The notes: generated by a model not told the origin, from the sequence alone. 45,840 nucleotides of DNA from Chloroflexota bacterium (GCA_019247515.1 JAFAOS010000214.1:1-45840); one strand, 5' to 3'; positions 37,225-44,948 are shown, counted from the stretch's first letter. Translations and numbers: made by a program.

Positions 37225-37252
37225 TTGACAGCCTGACGCTCGGTGGTATGTT
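37225..37252 (+). promoter_or_regulatory. Strong sigma-A-type promoter
   Basis: TTGACA at 37225-37230 and TATGTT at 37247-37252 with a 16-bp spacer. This is the only perfect -35 hexamer I noted in the window. Transcription would start near 37259, at the 5' side of a long-range stem. Confidence 0.7.
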
Positions 37253-37258
37253 GGTCGT

Positions 37259-37606
37259 GGTTGGACCGCTGCCGCGGGACAACTAGAAAGCAGGGGAAGC
37301 GGAAGGAGGTTTTGAGAACACTCTTGGTCCAGCTCCTCTTTGGCGTTCGTCAGATTGACTGAGTCCGCGTCCTGTCGACCGAGTGTGGCGGGACAGGACG
37401 CGCATCACTGACCCCGAGTCGCGCCCCCGTTGCATGTGTCTGAGGCTTCGCAGTCGCGTGGACTGGTGCAAGCCTGTTCACGGGTCGCGGCAAGAACGGA
37501 CCCATTGAGTCCGAGGGCACCGACTCGGTTCACCACATCATTGCACTCCGCATAGAGTGAAAGAGAACCCCAGGGAAGCCGTTGTGCATCTCTGGGGTTT
37601 TCGTTA
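37259..37606 (+). ncRNA. Structured leader or non-coding RNA of about 340 nt, unidentified
   Basis: Runs from the promoter to an intrinsic terminator. Visible pairing: 37260-37267 with 37326-37333 (TGGACC/GGTCCA plus flanks); AGGAG (37304-37308) with CTCCT (37333-37337), which is exclusive with the former at one base; a perfect 11-bp hairpin CGCGTCCTGTC/GACAGGACGCG at 37366-37402 with a 15-nt loop; a CCGAG/CTCGG hairpin near 37522-37540; and the terminal terminator. I cannot match it to RNase P, tmRNA, SRP RNA, 6S RNA, T-box or a known riboswitch. It could be a stable RNA or an attenuating leader of the next gene. Confidence 0.5.
37566..37606 (+). terminator. Intrinsic terminator or attenuator
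   Basis: Stem AACCCCAG (37566-37573) with CTGGGGTT (37592-37599) around an 18-nt loop, followed by TTTTCGTT. It lies only 26 bp before the AAGGAGG ribosome site of the following gene, so it either ends a separate RNA or attenuates that gene. Confidence 0.65.
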
Positions 37607-37648
37607 TGTCTTATGATGGGCAGCGAACCCGAAGGAGGACGTGCGCCT

Positions 37649-38071
37649 GTGGCGCTCGCCACATTCCTGCAGCGTCTCCGATCCCCCAGTCCTCAAGAGC
37701 AGCACGCGCAACACCTGTACCGCACCGAAGCCCAGCAGTTCGTGACGCGCGTCCAGACGATTTTCGACGAATGGTTGAGCTTGCGAGAGATCGAGTCGGA
37801 CAACGGTGCGCTCGCCAACGCGGCGGCGGTCAGTCGCTGGGAGTTGATGCGCATGGCCCGGTCACTCGAACATCTCTCACCGCCCAGATCACTCTCCGGC
37901 GTTCACCGCGCGGTCCAGAGTGCCCTGCTGACCTCGGCGCGCGCGTGTCAATTGCTGGCCAACGGCTACCGCGGGCACAAGGCCGAGGTGGTGTGCGACG
38001 GTCAGGCGCTCCTGCTGGACATGGTGGCCGAGATCAACGGCCTGCGCGGCCGGCTCCAGATGCACGCCTGA
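37649..38071 (+). CDS. Small helical protein, unknown function
   Basis: 140 residues from GTG 37649, chosen because AAGGAGG lies at 37632-37638; ATGs at 37613 and 37616 lack a ribosome site. Predicted largely alpha-helical: VALATFLQRLRS, YRTEAQQFVTRVQTIFDEWL, ALLTSARACQLLANGYRG and a C-terminal VAEINGLRGRL. There are no membrane segments or known motifs. It is preceded by the structured leader described above and overlaps a convergent gene by 38 bp. Confidence 0.7.
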   Translation: MALATFLQRLRSPSPQEQHAQHLYRTEAQQFVTRVQTIFDEWLSLREIESDNGALANAAAVSRWELMRMARSLEHLSPPRSLSGVHRAVQSALLTSARACQLLANGYRGHKAEVVCDGQALLLDMVAEINGLRGRLQMHA

Positions 38072-38342
38072 GCTGCTTCTCGCGATCGCGTCGCTCGGCG
38101 TAGGCCGTGCTGGCCCACCACAGAACGACCCAGGCGATCAGCAGGAACAGCACCGGCCAGACGAACTCGCCCATCGGCTCAGACTGTGTGCCGCCAGTCA
38201 GGAGCGAGATCAAGAGTCGGCCGCCAGTCAACACCATGTACACGATCGCGCCGGTCTTCAGGGCGAAGATGATGCGTCGACGGGCCATGTACACGCCGAG
38301 TGCGGCCAGTGACGCGAGCACGATCGTGGTCAGAATTTTCAT
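38034..38342 (-). CDS. Small membrane protein, unknown
   Basis: 102 residues. Three hydrophobic segments (ILTTIVLASLAALGVYMA, GAIVYMVLTGGRLLISLLTG, FVWPVLFLLIAWVVLWWAST) and a highly basic C-terminal tail. It converges on and overlaps the preceding gene. Function unknown. Confidence 0.6.
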   Translation of the reverse strand: MKILTTIVLASLAALGVYMARRRIIFALKTGAIVYMVLTGGRLLISLLTGGTQSEPMGEFVWPVLFLLIAWVVLWWASTAYAERRDREKQLRRASGAGRAGR

Positions 38343-38435
38343 CGGCCGCCAGGCTACTCGGCGAGATGGTAGCGCCCGCCTCCCACCGCAGGGTTATCAT
38401 TCAGAGCCGCAGGTCGACCTGCCGCGCCCACACCT

Positions 38436-40025
38436 GTGCCCGCTCCTCAACAGCTCCTTCGTGGACTCACGCTGGTCTCGCTCTGTGCGCTGGTTGCGTG
38501 CGCCCCAGGCGGGGGTGGAGGAAGCACTGGTGGCAACCGGATCGTTACTCCGGCGCCAGCCACGGCCAGACCCGCTGGTGGCGCCCAGGGACCGGCTGGT
38601 GGCGCCCAGGCCACGCCCGCCCCGGCCGCACCTGGCGGGGCGGCCGGCGCGGCGCCTCAGACGTCTTCGGCGCCCTCGGCTCGAATTCGCGGCGAAAGCT
38701 TGTCCGCGGCCGAGCTGTACGTCGGCTATCGCGCGATCCTCGACAACTACGTCGATCCTGTCGACGACACCCAGCTGATCACCGCTGCCAGTGGCAGCCT
38801 GCAGCAAGGTCTGCGCGGACAGCCCGCGCCGCCGTTGCTGACCATGCCCATGTACATGGTCGGCGGACTCTCCGGGAACGCCGACCAGGACTGGCAAGCT
38901 TTCGGCGACGCGTACGACTCGGTCGTGTCCAAGTTGCCCGACTGGGCCCAGCAGAACCATGCCGACTGGACGGTTCTGCGCAGCATGGCCGACAGCCTGC
39001 ACGATGGGCACACCTCATTTCTGACGCCCGACGAAGCCGCGCGCAGCCACGAGACGAGCTTCGCGGGCATCGGCGTGTTGATGTCGCGGCCGCAGGACAA
39101 CCAGCCGCCGCTCATCGCCGAGATCTTTCCCAACAGCCCGGCGGCGTCGAGTGGCTTGAAGCGCGGCGACAGGATCGTTGGCGTCGATGGTCAGGACGTG
39201 ACTGGTCAGACGGTCGCCGACGTGGCCAGTCTGATCCGTGGCCAGCCTGGCACGAACGTGCGCATCCAGGTCACGCGATTGAACTCGCCGCAGCCGCTGG
39301 ACTTCACGATGAAGCGCGCGACCGTGCAGGTGGACCAGGTGATTGGTCGGCAGGTACCCAACGCGCCGATCGGCTACATGAAGATTCGCCAGTTCGGTGA
39401 TCCGTCCGTCGTGGACAACGTGCTGGGCATCCTGGATCAGGGTCATCAACGCGGACTGAAGGGCTGGGTCATCGACCTGCGCGGCAACCCGGGCGGCTCC
39501 CTGAATGCCGTGCTGGCGGCGGCCGCCGGCTTCGTCGACACCGACCACTCGACCATCGGCTACCAGGTCGATCGCCAGCGGCGACAAACGCCGCTGCAAA
39601 CCCAGTCGTTGAACCTGTTGGGCGGCGCGACGCTGGTCGTGCTGGTCGATCACGATACGGCGTCGGGCGCCGAAATCCTGGCCGCCGCGCTCCAGGAGGC
39701 AAAGGTTGCCACGATCGTCGGCAGCAAGACCGCGGGCAACGTCGGCGTCGCGACGCAGCTCACGTTGCCAGATGACTCGGTGCTGCAGGTCACCGAGCAG
39801 CGATTCGTCTCGCCGTCAGGCGCGCAGCTCGACGGCGTCGGCGTGACACCCGACGTGCAGGTGGACATGACCGACGAGGACCTCGAGAACGATCGCGACC
39901 CGCAACTCGGCAAGGCGCTGGAAGTGATGGTGCAGAAGCTGACCTCGGGCTCGAGCAACGGCGCGACTGGCGCGACCGGCGTTCCGGTGGCACCGACGCC
40001 CGCGACGGGAACCAGCGGCGGCTAG
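38436..40025 (+). CDS. S41 family C-terminal processing peptidase lipoprotein
   Basis: 529 residues from GTG 38436. Lipobox LVAC (Cys22) anchors it outside the cell, followed by a Gly/Pro/Ala-rich linker to about residue 85. A PDZ domain (IFPNSPAASSGLKRGDRIVG; about 225-300) precedes the S41 core: GWVIDLRGNPGGSLNAVL, nucleophile Ser in VLVDHDTASGAEILAAAL and the Lys in VGSKTAGNVG. It resembles CtpA and may process or degrade exported proteins. A Gly/Thr-rich tail ends the protein. A TATCAT box at 38395-38400 is a weak promoter candidate. Confidence 0.92.
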   Translation: MPAPQQLLRGLTLVSLCALVACAPGGGGGSTGGNRIVTPAPATARPAGGAQGPAGGAQATPAPAAPGGAAGAAPQTSSAPSARIRGESLSAAELYVGYRAILDNYVDPVDDTQLITAASGSLQQGLRGQPAPPLLTMPMYMVGGLSGNADQDWQAFGDAYDSVVSKLPDWAQQNHADWTVLRSMADSLHDGHTSFLTPDEAARSHETSFAGIGVLMSRPQDNQPPLIAEIFPNSPAASSGLKRGDRIVGVDGQDVTGQTVADVASLIRGQPGTNVRIQVTRLNSPQPLDFTMKRATVQVDQVIGRQVPNAPIGYMKIRQFGDPSVVDNVLGILDQGHQRGLKGWVIDLRGNPGGSLNAVLAAAAGFVDTDHSTIGYQVDRQRRQTPLQTQSLNLLGGATLVVLVDHDTASGAEILAAALQEAKVATIVGSKTAGNVGVATQLTLPDDSVLQVTEQRFVSPSGAQLDGVGVTPDVQVDMTDEDLENDRDPQLGKALEVMVQKLTSGSSNGATGATGVPVAPTPATGTSGG

Positions 40026-40918
40026 CTCGGCCCACTGGCGCCGAACAGCAGCACCGCCTCGCGGACCAGTTTGGCAGCCGCAGCCGCGGTGATGTTGGCC
40101 GGGTCCAGTTCTGGGGAAACCTCCATCACGTCAAGGCCGACGACGTGGAGTCCCGCCAGGCTGTAGACGAACTCGACCAGCTCGCGGAACGTGGCGCCGC
40201 CAGGCTCTGGGCAACCCGTGCCCGGCGCGTGGGCTGGGTCCAGCACGTCGATGTCGATCGAGACGTACACAGGCAACTGGCCGATGCGTTCGCGTACCGA
40301 CGGCGGCAAACTGAGCGCCGTCCCGCTCCAGGCCGTGCGGCTCCTGGCCAGGCGCCACTCGGCGCGGTCGCCGGATCGCAGACCGACCTGGTGTACGTGT
40401 TCGAACCCGAACTCCTCGCCGACGTGGTGGAGCCACGTCGCGTGCGTCAGCGGCTCGCCAGCGTAGTCAGGCCGCATGTCGAGATGCGCGTCCGCCTGGA
40501 TGATCACCGCTTCCGGATACACGCGTTTGATGCCGCGGAAGCCGCCCAGGCTGCCGGTGTGCTCGCCACCCAGCATCACCGCGAGCCTGGCCGCACTCGC
40601 CGCGTGAGCCGCCGCCTCGGCAATCGACTCGACGGCGCGCTCGACGCTCAGACCCTTCAGCTCGAGATCACCCAGGTCCGCGAGGGCCACATCCTCGAGG
40701 TCGCGATCGAGGGTGGGACTGTACGTCTCCAGGCTGTCGGACATGTAGCGCACCGCGCGCGGGCCCCCTCGAGCGCCGGCGCGAAAGCTCTCGGTGAGGT
40801 CCAGCGGCGCGCCGAAGATGGCGGCCACGGTTGTGCCGCGGGTCGGGGGCTCAGTCGAGGACGCCAGGAAGGGGGTGGCCGGCGCTGCGAAGCTCGGCGC
40901 GGGTCGGAGGCTGGTCAC
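40022..40918 (-). CDS. speB: Agmatinase / aminopropylagmatine ureohydrolase
   Basis: 298 residues of the arginase-agmatinase family. Manganese ligands: GGEHTGS, IIQADAHLDMR and YVSIDIDVLDPAHAPGTGCP are intact. The start at 40918 keeps a PFLASS segment seen before the first strand in relatives; GTG 40828 is an alternative that removes the 68-bp overlap with speE. It would release urea from agmatine to give putrescine, or from N1-aminopropylagmatine to give spermidine, given that speE sits directly upstream. The 3' end overlaps the S41 gene by 4 bp. Confidence 0.92.
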   Translation of the reverse strand: MTSLRPAPSFAAPATPFLASSTEPPTRGTTVAAIFGAPLDLTESFRAGARGGPRAVRYMSDSLETYSPTLDRDLEDVALADLGDLELKGLSVERAVESIAEAAAHAASAARLAVMLGGEHTGSLGGFRGIKRVYPEAVIIQADAHLDMRPDYAGEPLTHATWLHHVGEEFGFEHVHQVGLRSGDRAEWRLARSRTAWSGTALSLPPSVRERIGQLPVYVSIDIDVLDPAHAPGTGCPEPGGATFRELVEFVYSLAGLHVVGLDVMEVSPELDPANITAAAAAKLVREAVLLFGASGPS

Positions 40919-41774
40919 GATCGCTCAGCTCTAACAGCGACTGTACAAATCTGGGCAGCGCAAATGCGGCGCGCTGCATCGCCGGCGTGTAAACACGCAG
41001 CGGTTCGGGCAGGCCTTCGAGTCGCGTGCGCACGCTCACCTCGTCGAAGCGGGTGGGGTCGACTTCATCGGAGCCGATGACCCAGCTCCACAACATGGCC
41101 GGGTAGATTGGCACGTAGCCGAGGTACGGCTTCACGATGCGGAACGCGCGTTTGAAGGCGCCTACGGTGGCCAGCCATTCGCGGGGCTGCGAGATTGGCG
41201 AGCCGCTCTGCATCGCCATCAGCCCGCCTGGAGCCAGTCCGCGACTCGCCGAATGCAGGAATCCATCCGAAATCAGCGCTGCCGCGGGGCCAACAGGGTC
41301 GGTTGAGTCCACCAGGATCACGTCGAACCGCTCGTCGGTCTCCGCCAGAAAACGCGCGCCGTCGTCGATCTTGAGCTCGGCGCGTGGATCGGTGTACGCG
41401 CCGCCACTGATCTCGGGCAGGAAGCGGCGTGACGCTTCGACGACCGAGGGGTCGATTTCTACCTCGAGTGCCCGATCGACGCTCGGGTGCAACAACACGT
41501 GGCGCAGCGCACCTCCGTCGCCACCTCCGACCACCAGCACGCGGTGCGGGTTCGGGTGCGCGAAGAGCGGGACGTGGACCAGCGGCTCGTGGTAGGTGAA
41601 CTCTTCGTTCAGGCTCGTCTGCAGCGTGCCGGCCAGGATCAGCGAGCGGCCGGGGCCCTCGAGGTCGAGGATCTCGAGCGACTGCCAGCGCGTCGTTTCA
41701 GCGTACAGTCGCTCGAGGATGCGGTACCGCTGCTGAAGGCCAGCGAAGGGCGGCTCGGCGAACCACTCGTCCAA
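40851..41774 (-). CDS. speE: Spermidine synthase (aminopropyltransferase)
   Basis: 307 residues. RVLVVGGGDGGALRHVLLHP binds decarboxylated SAM, and FDVILVDSTDPVGPA carries the catalytic Asp. The N-terminal beta domain has LILAGTLQTSLNEEFTYHEP, with the Gln and Tyr-His residues of the family. It transfers an aminopropyl group to putrescine or agmatine. Six bp separate it from speH. Overlaps speB by 68 bp, long for a housekeeping operon. Confidence 0.95.
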   Translation of the reverse strand: MDEWFAEPPFAGLQQRYRILERLYAETTRWQSLEILDLEGPGRSLILAGTLQTSLNEEFTYHEPLVHVPLFAHPNPHRVLVVGGGDGGALRHVLLHPSVDRALEVEIDPSVVEASRRFLPEISGGAYTDPRAELKIDDGARFLAETDERFDVILVDSTDPVGPAAALISDGFLHSASRGLAPGGLMAMQSGSPISQPREWLATVGAFKRAFRIVKPYLGYVPIYPAMLWSWVIGSDEVDPTRFDEVSVRTRLEGLPEPLRVYTPAMQRAAFALPRFVQSLLELSDRDQPPTRAELRSAGHPLPGVLD

Positions 41775-41780
41775 TGAACG

Positions 41781-42215
41781 CTACGCAGAATACGCGGGCG
41801 TCGGCTCGGGTGCGCTCGAAGAGCGGTGCGACGCGAGACTGTCGTGCGCGCGCTGATGGCTGTCGTCGGGCAACTCCATCTGACCGCGATTGATCTCCAT
41901 GACCCCAATGCGCTCCGGGTGAAAATGCTCGCGCAGGACGGCCACGGCGTCCTGGGGATCGCGCGGTGCGCCGCAGGTGAACAGGTCGACGGCGGCGTAG
42001 CCGTACTCAGGCCAGGTGTGGATGACCAGGTGGCTCTCCGACACGATGGCCATGCCCGTCACGCCGATGGGACTGAAGGGATAGACCCTGAGGTCGAGCA
42101 GGTTGACGTCGAGCGCAACGACCATGTCGCGCAGGGCGCGCTCCGCCGTCTCGGCCGAGTCCAGGTTCTGGCACCCCCACATCTCGAGGATGATGTGCCG
42201 ACCAATTGCTTTCAC
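41781..42215 (-). CDS. speH: S-adenosylmethionine decarboxylase proenzyme
   Basis: 144 residues from GTG 42215, preceded by GGAGGT at 6 bp. A prokaryotic class 1b AdoMetDC: self-cleavage occurs at the ESH motif in IVSESHLVIHTWPEYGYAAV (Ser61 becomes the pyruvoyl group) and DLFTCG holds the conserved Cys. Makes decarboxylated SAM for SpeE. A 20-residue polar C-terminal tail is unusual. Second gene of the pdaD-speH-speE-speB operon. Confidence 0.95.
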   Translation of the reverse strand: MKAIGRHIILEMWGCQNLDSAETAERALRDMVVALDVNLLDLRVYPFSPIGVTGMAIVSESHLVIHTWPEYGYAAVDLFTCGAPRDPQDAVAVLREHFHPERIGVMEINRGQMELPDDSHQRAHDSLASHRSSSAPEPTPAYSA

Positions 42216-42219
42216 AGGA

Positions 42220-42720
42220 TTACCTCCACCACAGGACAACGGCCGCGACTGCGCAGCCAATCCGTTCGACCTTGTGCTCGATCGAGCGAACGACGACCTC
42301 TTTGAGGTGCAGCCCACGTCGGGCGAAGCCCTCGTCGATCATCTTGCGTACGGTCGCTTCAACCTCGCGGCGCGAGGTGCCGTGCGACTCGTAGATCATC
42401 CCGTGGGACCCTTGGCCCACGCCGATGCCAACCGCCGCCGCCACGGTATCGCCGGGCTGAGCGGAGACCTGGACCGAGTACACCGTGGGTACCAGCGAGC
42501 CAGGCGTAATGCGAGGTGGTTCGACCAGCAGCGTCGCCTCCTGGGGCAGCACGCTACTGACGCGGATCAGGTTGAGATTGCCGACCTGCGCCGCGAGCAG
42601 GGCGTTGTCGAACGCGTTGAGCTCGGTGTCGCCCTCGGCGGCGCCGGCCGAAGCCCAGATCGCATTTGGAGTCCTGCCAAAGTCAAACCCCGACTGCTGA
42701 GTAGACGGAAACGTGTGCAA
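42220..42720 (-). CDS. pdaD: Pyruvoyl-dependent arginine decarboxylase-like protein, cleavage-site serine absent
   Basis: 166 residues from TTG 42720 (GGAGG lies 10 bp upstream). Aligned from memory with the Methanocaldococcus enzyme: TELNAFDNALLAAQVGNLNL, IRVSSVLPQEATLLV, PGSLVPTVYSV and a C-terminal VERIGCAVAAVVLWWR all match. But where the archaeal enzyme has GSSEG, whose second Ser becomes the pyruvoyl group, this protein has GAAEG (residues 26-30; DNA GGCGCCGCCGAGGGC). The nearest serine is Ser24. The operon strongly implies arginine-to-agmatine chemistry, yet self-processing as known looks impossible. Four bp to speH. Confidence 0.85.
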   Translation of the reverse strand: MHTFPSTQQSGFDFGRTPNAIWASAGAAEGDTELNAFDNALLAAQVGNLNLIRVSSVLPQEATLLVEPPRITPGSLVPTVYSVQVSAQPGDTVAAAVGIGVGQGSHGMIYESHGTSRREVEATVRKMIDEGFARRGLHLKEVVVRSIEHKVERIGCAVAAVVLWWR

Positions 42721-42980
42721 CGCGCATAGACCTCCCGACACGCGGTGGGTGAGATATGAGGGCCGCGGGCCCGACAGAGGGCAACAAGAAACACCACCCC
42801 AAGGTGGCCCCATCAGCGAGCGCGTGCCAATGCTCCTGACAGTTCGGGTGTAAGCCGACCCCAGAAAATGGTGTTCGATTGCGTCTATGGCCGCCGACTG
42901 GCGGTTGCGACAAATAAAAGAACCTGCCGCTACCGAAAGCGGTAGCACGTCACTATATCACAACCTTTGTGCAGTGTCCG
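42721..42980 (-). promoter_or_regulatory. Polyamine-operon promoter and 225-nt 5' leader with hairpin
   Basis: Minus strand: CGGACA (-35) and TATAGT (-10, plus 42957-42952) with a 17-bp spacer. Transcription would start near 42945, almost at the 5' end of a perfect hairpin GCTACCG-CTTT-CGGTAGC (42946-42929), which is followed by TTCTTTTATTT (about 42922-42912). This looks like an early attenuator or stabilising 5' stem. The remaining 200 nt to pdaD carry no gene that I can support; I do not recognise a known riboswitch in it. Confidence 0.55.
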
Positions 42981-43085
42981 GGACTTGGCGCGGCTGAGAC
43001 GCTGGCACGCGGCGTGCGCCTGTAGCTGCACCAGACCCACCCCGGGGTAAGGCATCGGGGCGCGGAGAAACCAGGTACCCAGCTC

Positions 43086-43331
43086 ATGACAAGCAGCGTG
43101 CTGTGGCACGGCAGCCAGACCGAAGCTCTTGAACTCCTGCAGGCGCTGAGCCGCAACTGCTCCTGCGTGGTGACGGCGGAAGGCGTGCGGCTCACGACGT
43201 GCGCACCACACGAGATGCTGTCGTCCGACCAGCGCGCGATCGACGGCTTGTTGTTCGCCAGGCGCATCGCCGCCCGTCTGTTGAGCGAGGAGTTCAACCC
43301 GCACGTTGTTGCTTCCGAACTGGCGCATTAG
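43086..43331 (+). CDS. Small conserved-looking protein, unknown
   Basis: 81 residues from ATG 43086. Sequence elements ALELLQALSRNCSCVVTAEG, LTTCAPHEMLSSDQRAIDG and LLFARRIAARLLSEEFN suggest a compact domain with three cysteines and a histidine, possibly a metal site. I believe similar small proteins recur in related genomes, but I could not check. It lies alone between the polyamine promoter and the CPBP gene, whose stop it overlaps by 4 bp. Confidence 0.6.
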   Translation: MTSSVLWHGSQTEALELLQALSRNCSCVVTAEGVRLTTCAPHEMLSSDQRAIDGLLFARRIAARLLSEEFNPHVVASELAH

Positions 43332-44260
43332 CTCATCGTCGCCGCGCGTCGACCCGTCACGACGCGCCGCCCGCTGCGGGCGCGGCGCGCGCTGCGGGCG
43401 CAGACTCCGATCAGCGCGAGCAGCACGAGCGTGGCTGCCAGCGTGCCCTCCGGCCCGAAGCCGCCACCCCAGACGAAGTCGGGTAGCGACGTGTTGGGCG
43501 TTACGCTGAACAGGGCATTGTCCGGCACAGAGACGATCCCACTGTTCGGCAGCCCGAAGACGACCTGCTGCAGCCAGTTCCACATCGCGTGGATGGCAAA
43601 GACGCCCCACAACTGGTGGTCGTCGACAAACAGCTTGTAGAGCGCCATGGCCACGCCAAAGAGCACCAGGTTGACAAACGGCAGGACGCCGAACGCAGGG
43701 TTCGAGGCGTGCATCAGCCCGAAGGCGAGGCTCGAGGCGACGATTGCTTGCGGCACGCCCCATTGCTCGCGCACGTTTTCCAGAATGTAGCCGCGAAACA
43801 GCACTTCTTCGGCAGGTCCCTGCAGGGCGAAGCCGATCAGACCAAACACCAGGGCCAGGCAGACGCGCGCGAGGTCAGTATTGAGGTCCCACGTGGCGCC
43901 GTCGACCAGCGTGTAGTTCACGAGGACGACTGCGCCCATCATCAGCGAGGCGATCGCCGCTCCCTTGAGCACGCGCGCTGCGGCGCCCGCGCGGCGCAGC
44001 CCGAGTGCGCGGACAGGCCGGCGGTCGACCAGGCGCCAGATCAGCAGCACGCTCAGCAGCGCCGCGCCGTCGGCGACGCCCTGGCTGACGAGCCCGAACG
44101 CGCCCCTGGCGTCGTCCGGCACCACGCTCTGCGCCAGGCCGTAGGCGATGAGGTACACCGTGTCGAGCACCGCCAGATACGCCAGGCACGCGCCGACGAT
44201 GCGCGCGACCACGACCAGGCCGCCGGGCAGGGCTATTCGCGCAGCAGGTCGACCAGCCAT
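43328..44260 (-). CDS. CPBP family intramembrane metalloprotease (CAAX protease-like)
   Basis: 310 residues from ATG 44260, with about eight membrane helices. CPBP (Abi) motifs: PAEEVLFRGYILENV (Glu-Glu-x-x-x-Arg), SLAFGLMHASNP (His) and FAIHAMWNWLQQVV (His, Asn). Such proteases act in prenyl-protein processing, bacteriocin self-immunity or membrane protein turnover. The frame extends upstream to 44641, but that part overlaps the DUF2461 gene. The true overlap is 28 bp. Confidence 0.88.
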   Translation of the reverse strand: MAGRPAARIALPGGLVVVARIVGACLAYLAVLDTVYLIAYGLAQSVVPDDARGAFGLVSQGVADGAALLSVLLIWRLVDRRPVRALGLRRAGAAARVLKGAAIASLMMGAVVLVNYTLVDGATWDLNTDLARVCLALVFGLIGFALQGPAEEVLFRGYILENVREQWGVPQAIVASSLAFGLMHASNPAFGVLPFVNLVLFGVAMALYKLFVDDHQLWGVFAIHAMWNWLQQVVFGLPNSGIVSVPDNALFSVTPNTSLPDFVWGGGFGPEGTLAATLVLLALIGVCARSARRARSGRRVVTGRRAATMS

Positions 44261-44934
44261 AGTTGCAGCGGCGCCAGGCGGGCGAATTGCTCGAAGCACA
44301 GCTCGGGCAGGGCGGGGGTGTACAGCTCGCGCGGCAGCGGCTGGTCGATCTCGGCGTACAGGCCGCCGTGGCGCAGCCAGTCGGCACGCGGGTGATCGGC
44401 GGGCAGGCCGTGCGGCACGCGCTTGTACGTGCGCCCACGCATGCGGTCCATGCCGACCGCGCACGCGGCGGCTTCGAGCCGCGGGCCGCGCTCGGGATCG
44501 AGCACCGCCTGGCGATAGCGCTCGAGCATGCCCTCGGCCGAAAACGCGTGCATCCCGGCCCCAAGGATCAGCTTTTGCGCGCTCAGCCGAAAGAAATAGC
44601 CAGGCCGCTCGCGGCTGGGACCGTCGCCTTGCCAGAACCACAGGTCCAGGTGGGTCTTGTAGGGCGTCTTGTCGGCCGAGAAGCGGGTGTCGCGGGTGAT
44701 GGCGAGGATCGAGCCGTGGATCCTGGGCTCGGCGTGGATGTCGGCGCCGAGCCGCGGCAGCAGCTCGCCAAGGGCCGCCACCAGCTGGCGAGCGGGCTCG
44801 AGGAAGTAGTCCTCGTACTCATGACGGTGAGCCTGGAACCACTCGCGGCGATTGTCCGCGGCGAGGCGATCGAAGAAGGTGAGCAGCTCGGGGCGGAACC
44901 CCCGGAAGGTGATGGGTTCGGTCAACAGCACCAA
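44233..44934 (-). CDS. DUF2461 (TIGR02453) family protein
   Basis: 233 residues; a run of TTG and GTG codons at the start makes the exact first residue uncertain. Family pattern: FFDRLAADNRREWFQAHRHE, RDTRFSADKTPYKTHLDLWF, GYFFRLSAQKLILGAGMHAF and LRHGGLYAEI. Function unknown. It is divergent from the HNH pseudogene across the LexA-like palindrome, whose right half overlaps its possible -10 box. Confidence 0.88.
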   Translation of the reverse strand: MVLLTEPITFRGFRPELLTFFDRLAADNRREWFQAHRHEYEDYFLEPARQLVAALGELLPRLGADIHAEPRIHGSILAITRDTRFSADKTPYKTHLDLWFWQGDGPSRERPGYFFRLSAQKLILGAGMHAFSAEGMLERYRQAVLDPERGPRLEAAACAVGMDRMRGRTYKRVPHGLPADHPRADWLRHGGLYAEIDQPLPRELYTPALPELCFEQFARLAPLQLWLVDLLRE

Positions 44935-44948
44935 AGTAATTCCCTGCG

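Noticed and set aside
37259-37606. Identity as tmRNA, RNase P RNA or SRP RNA
   Set aside because: No tRNA-like ends, no P-RNA conserved cores and no SRP GGAA tetraloop domain could be found on either strand.
37405-37662. 85-codon minus-strand frame across the structured leader
   Set aside because: It runs antisense through the terminator hairpin and has no ribosome site or recognisable sequence.
42683-42727. 14-codon ATG frame just upstream of and overlapping pdaD
   Set aside because: A GGAGG lies only 3 bp from its ATG, too close for efficient initiation; the same site fits the pdaD TTG better. Kept only as a remote leader-peptide possibility.
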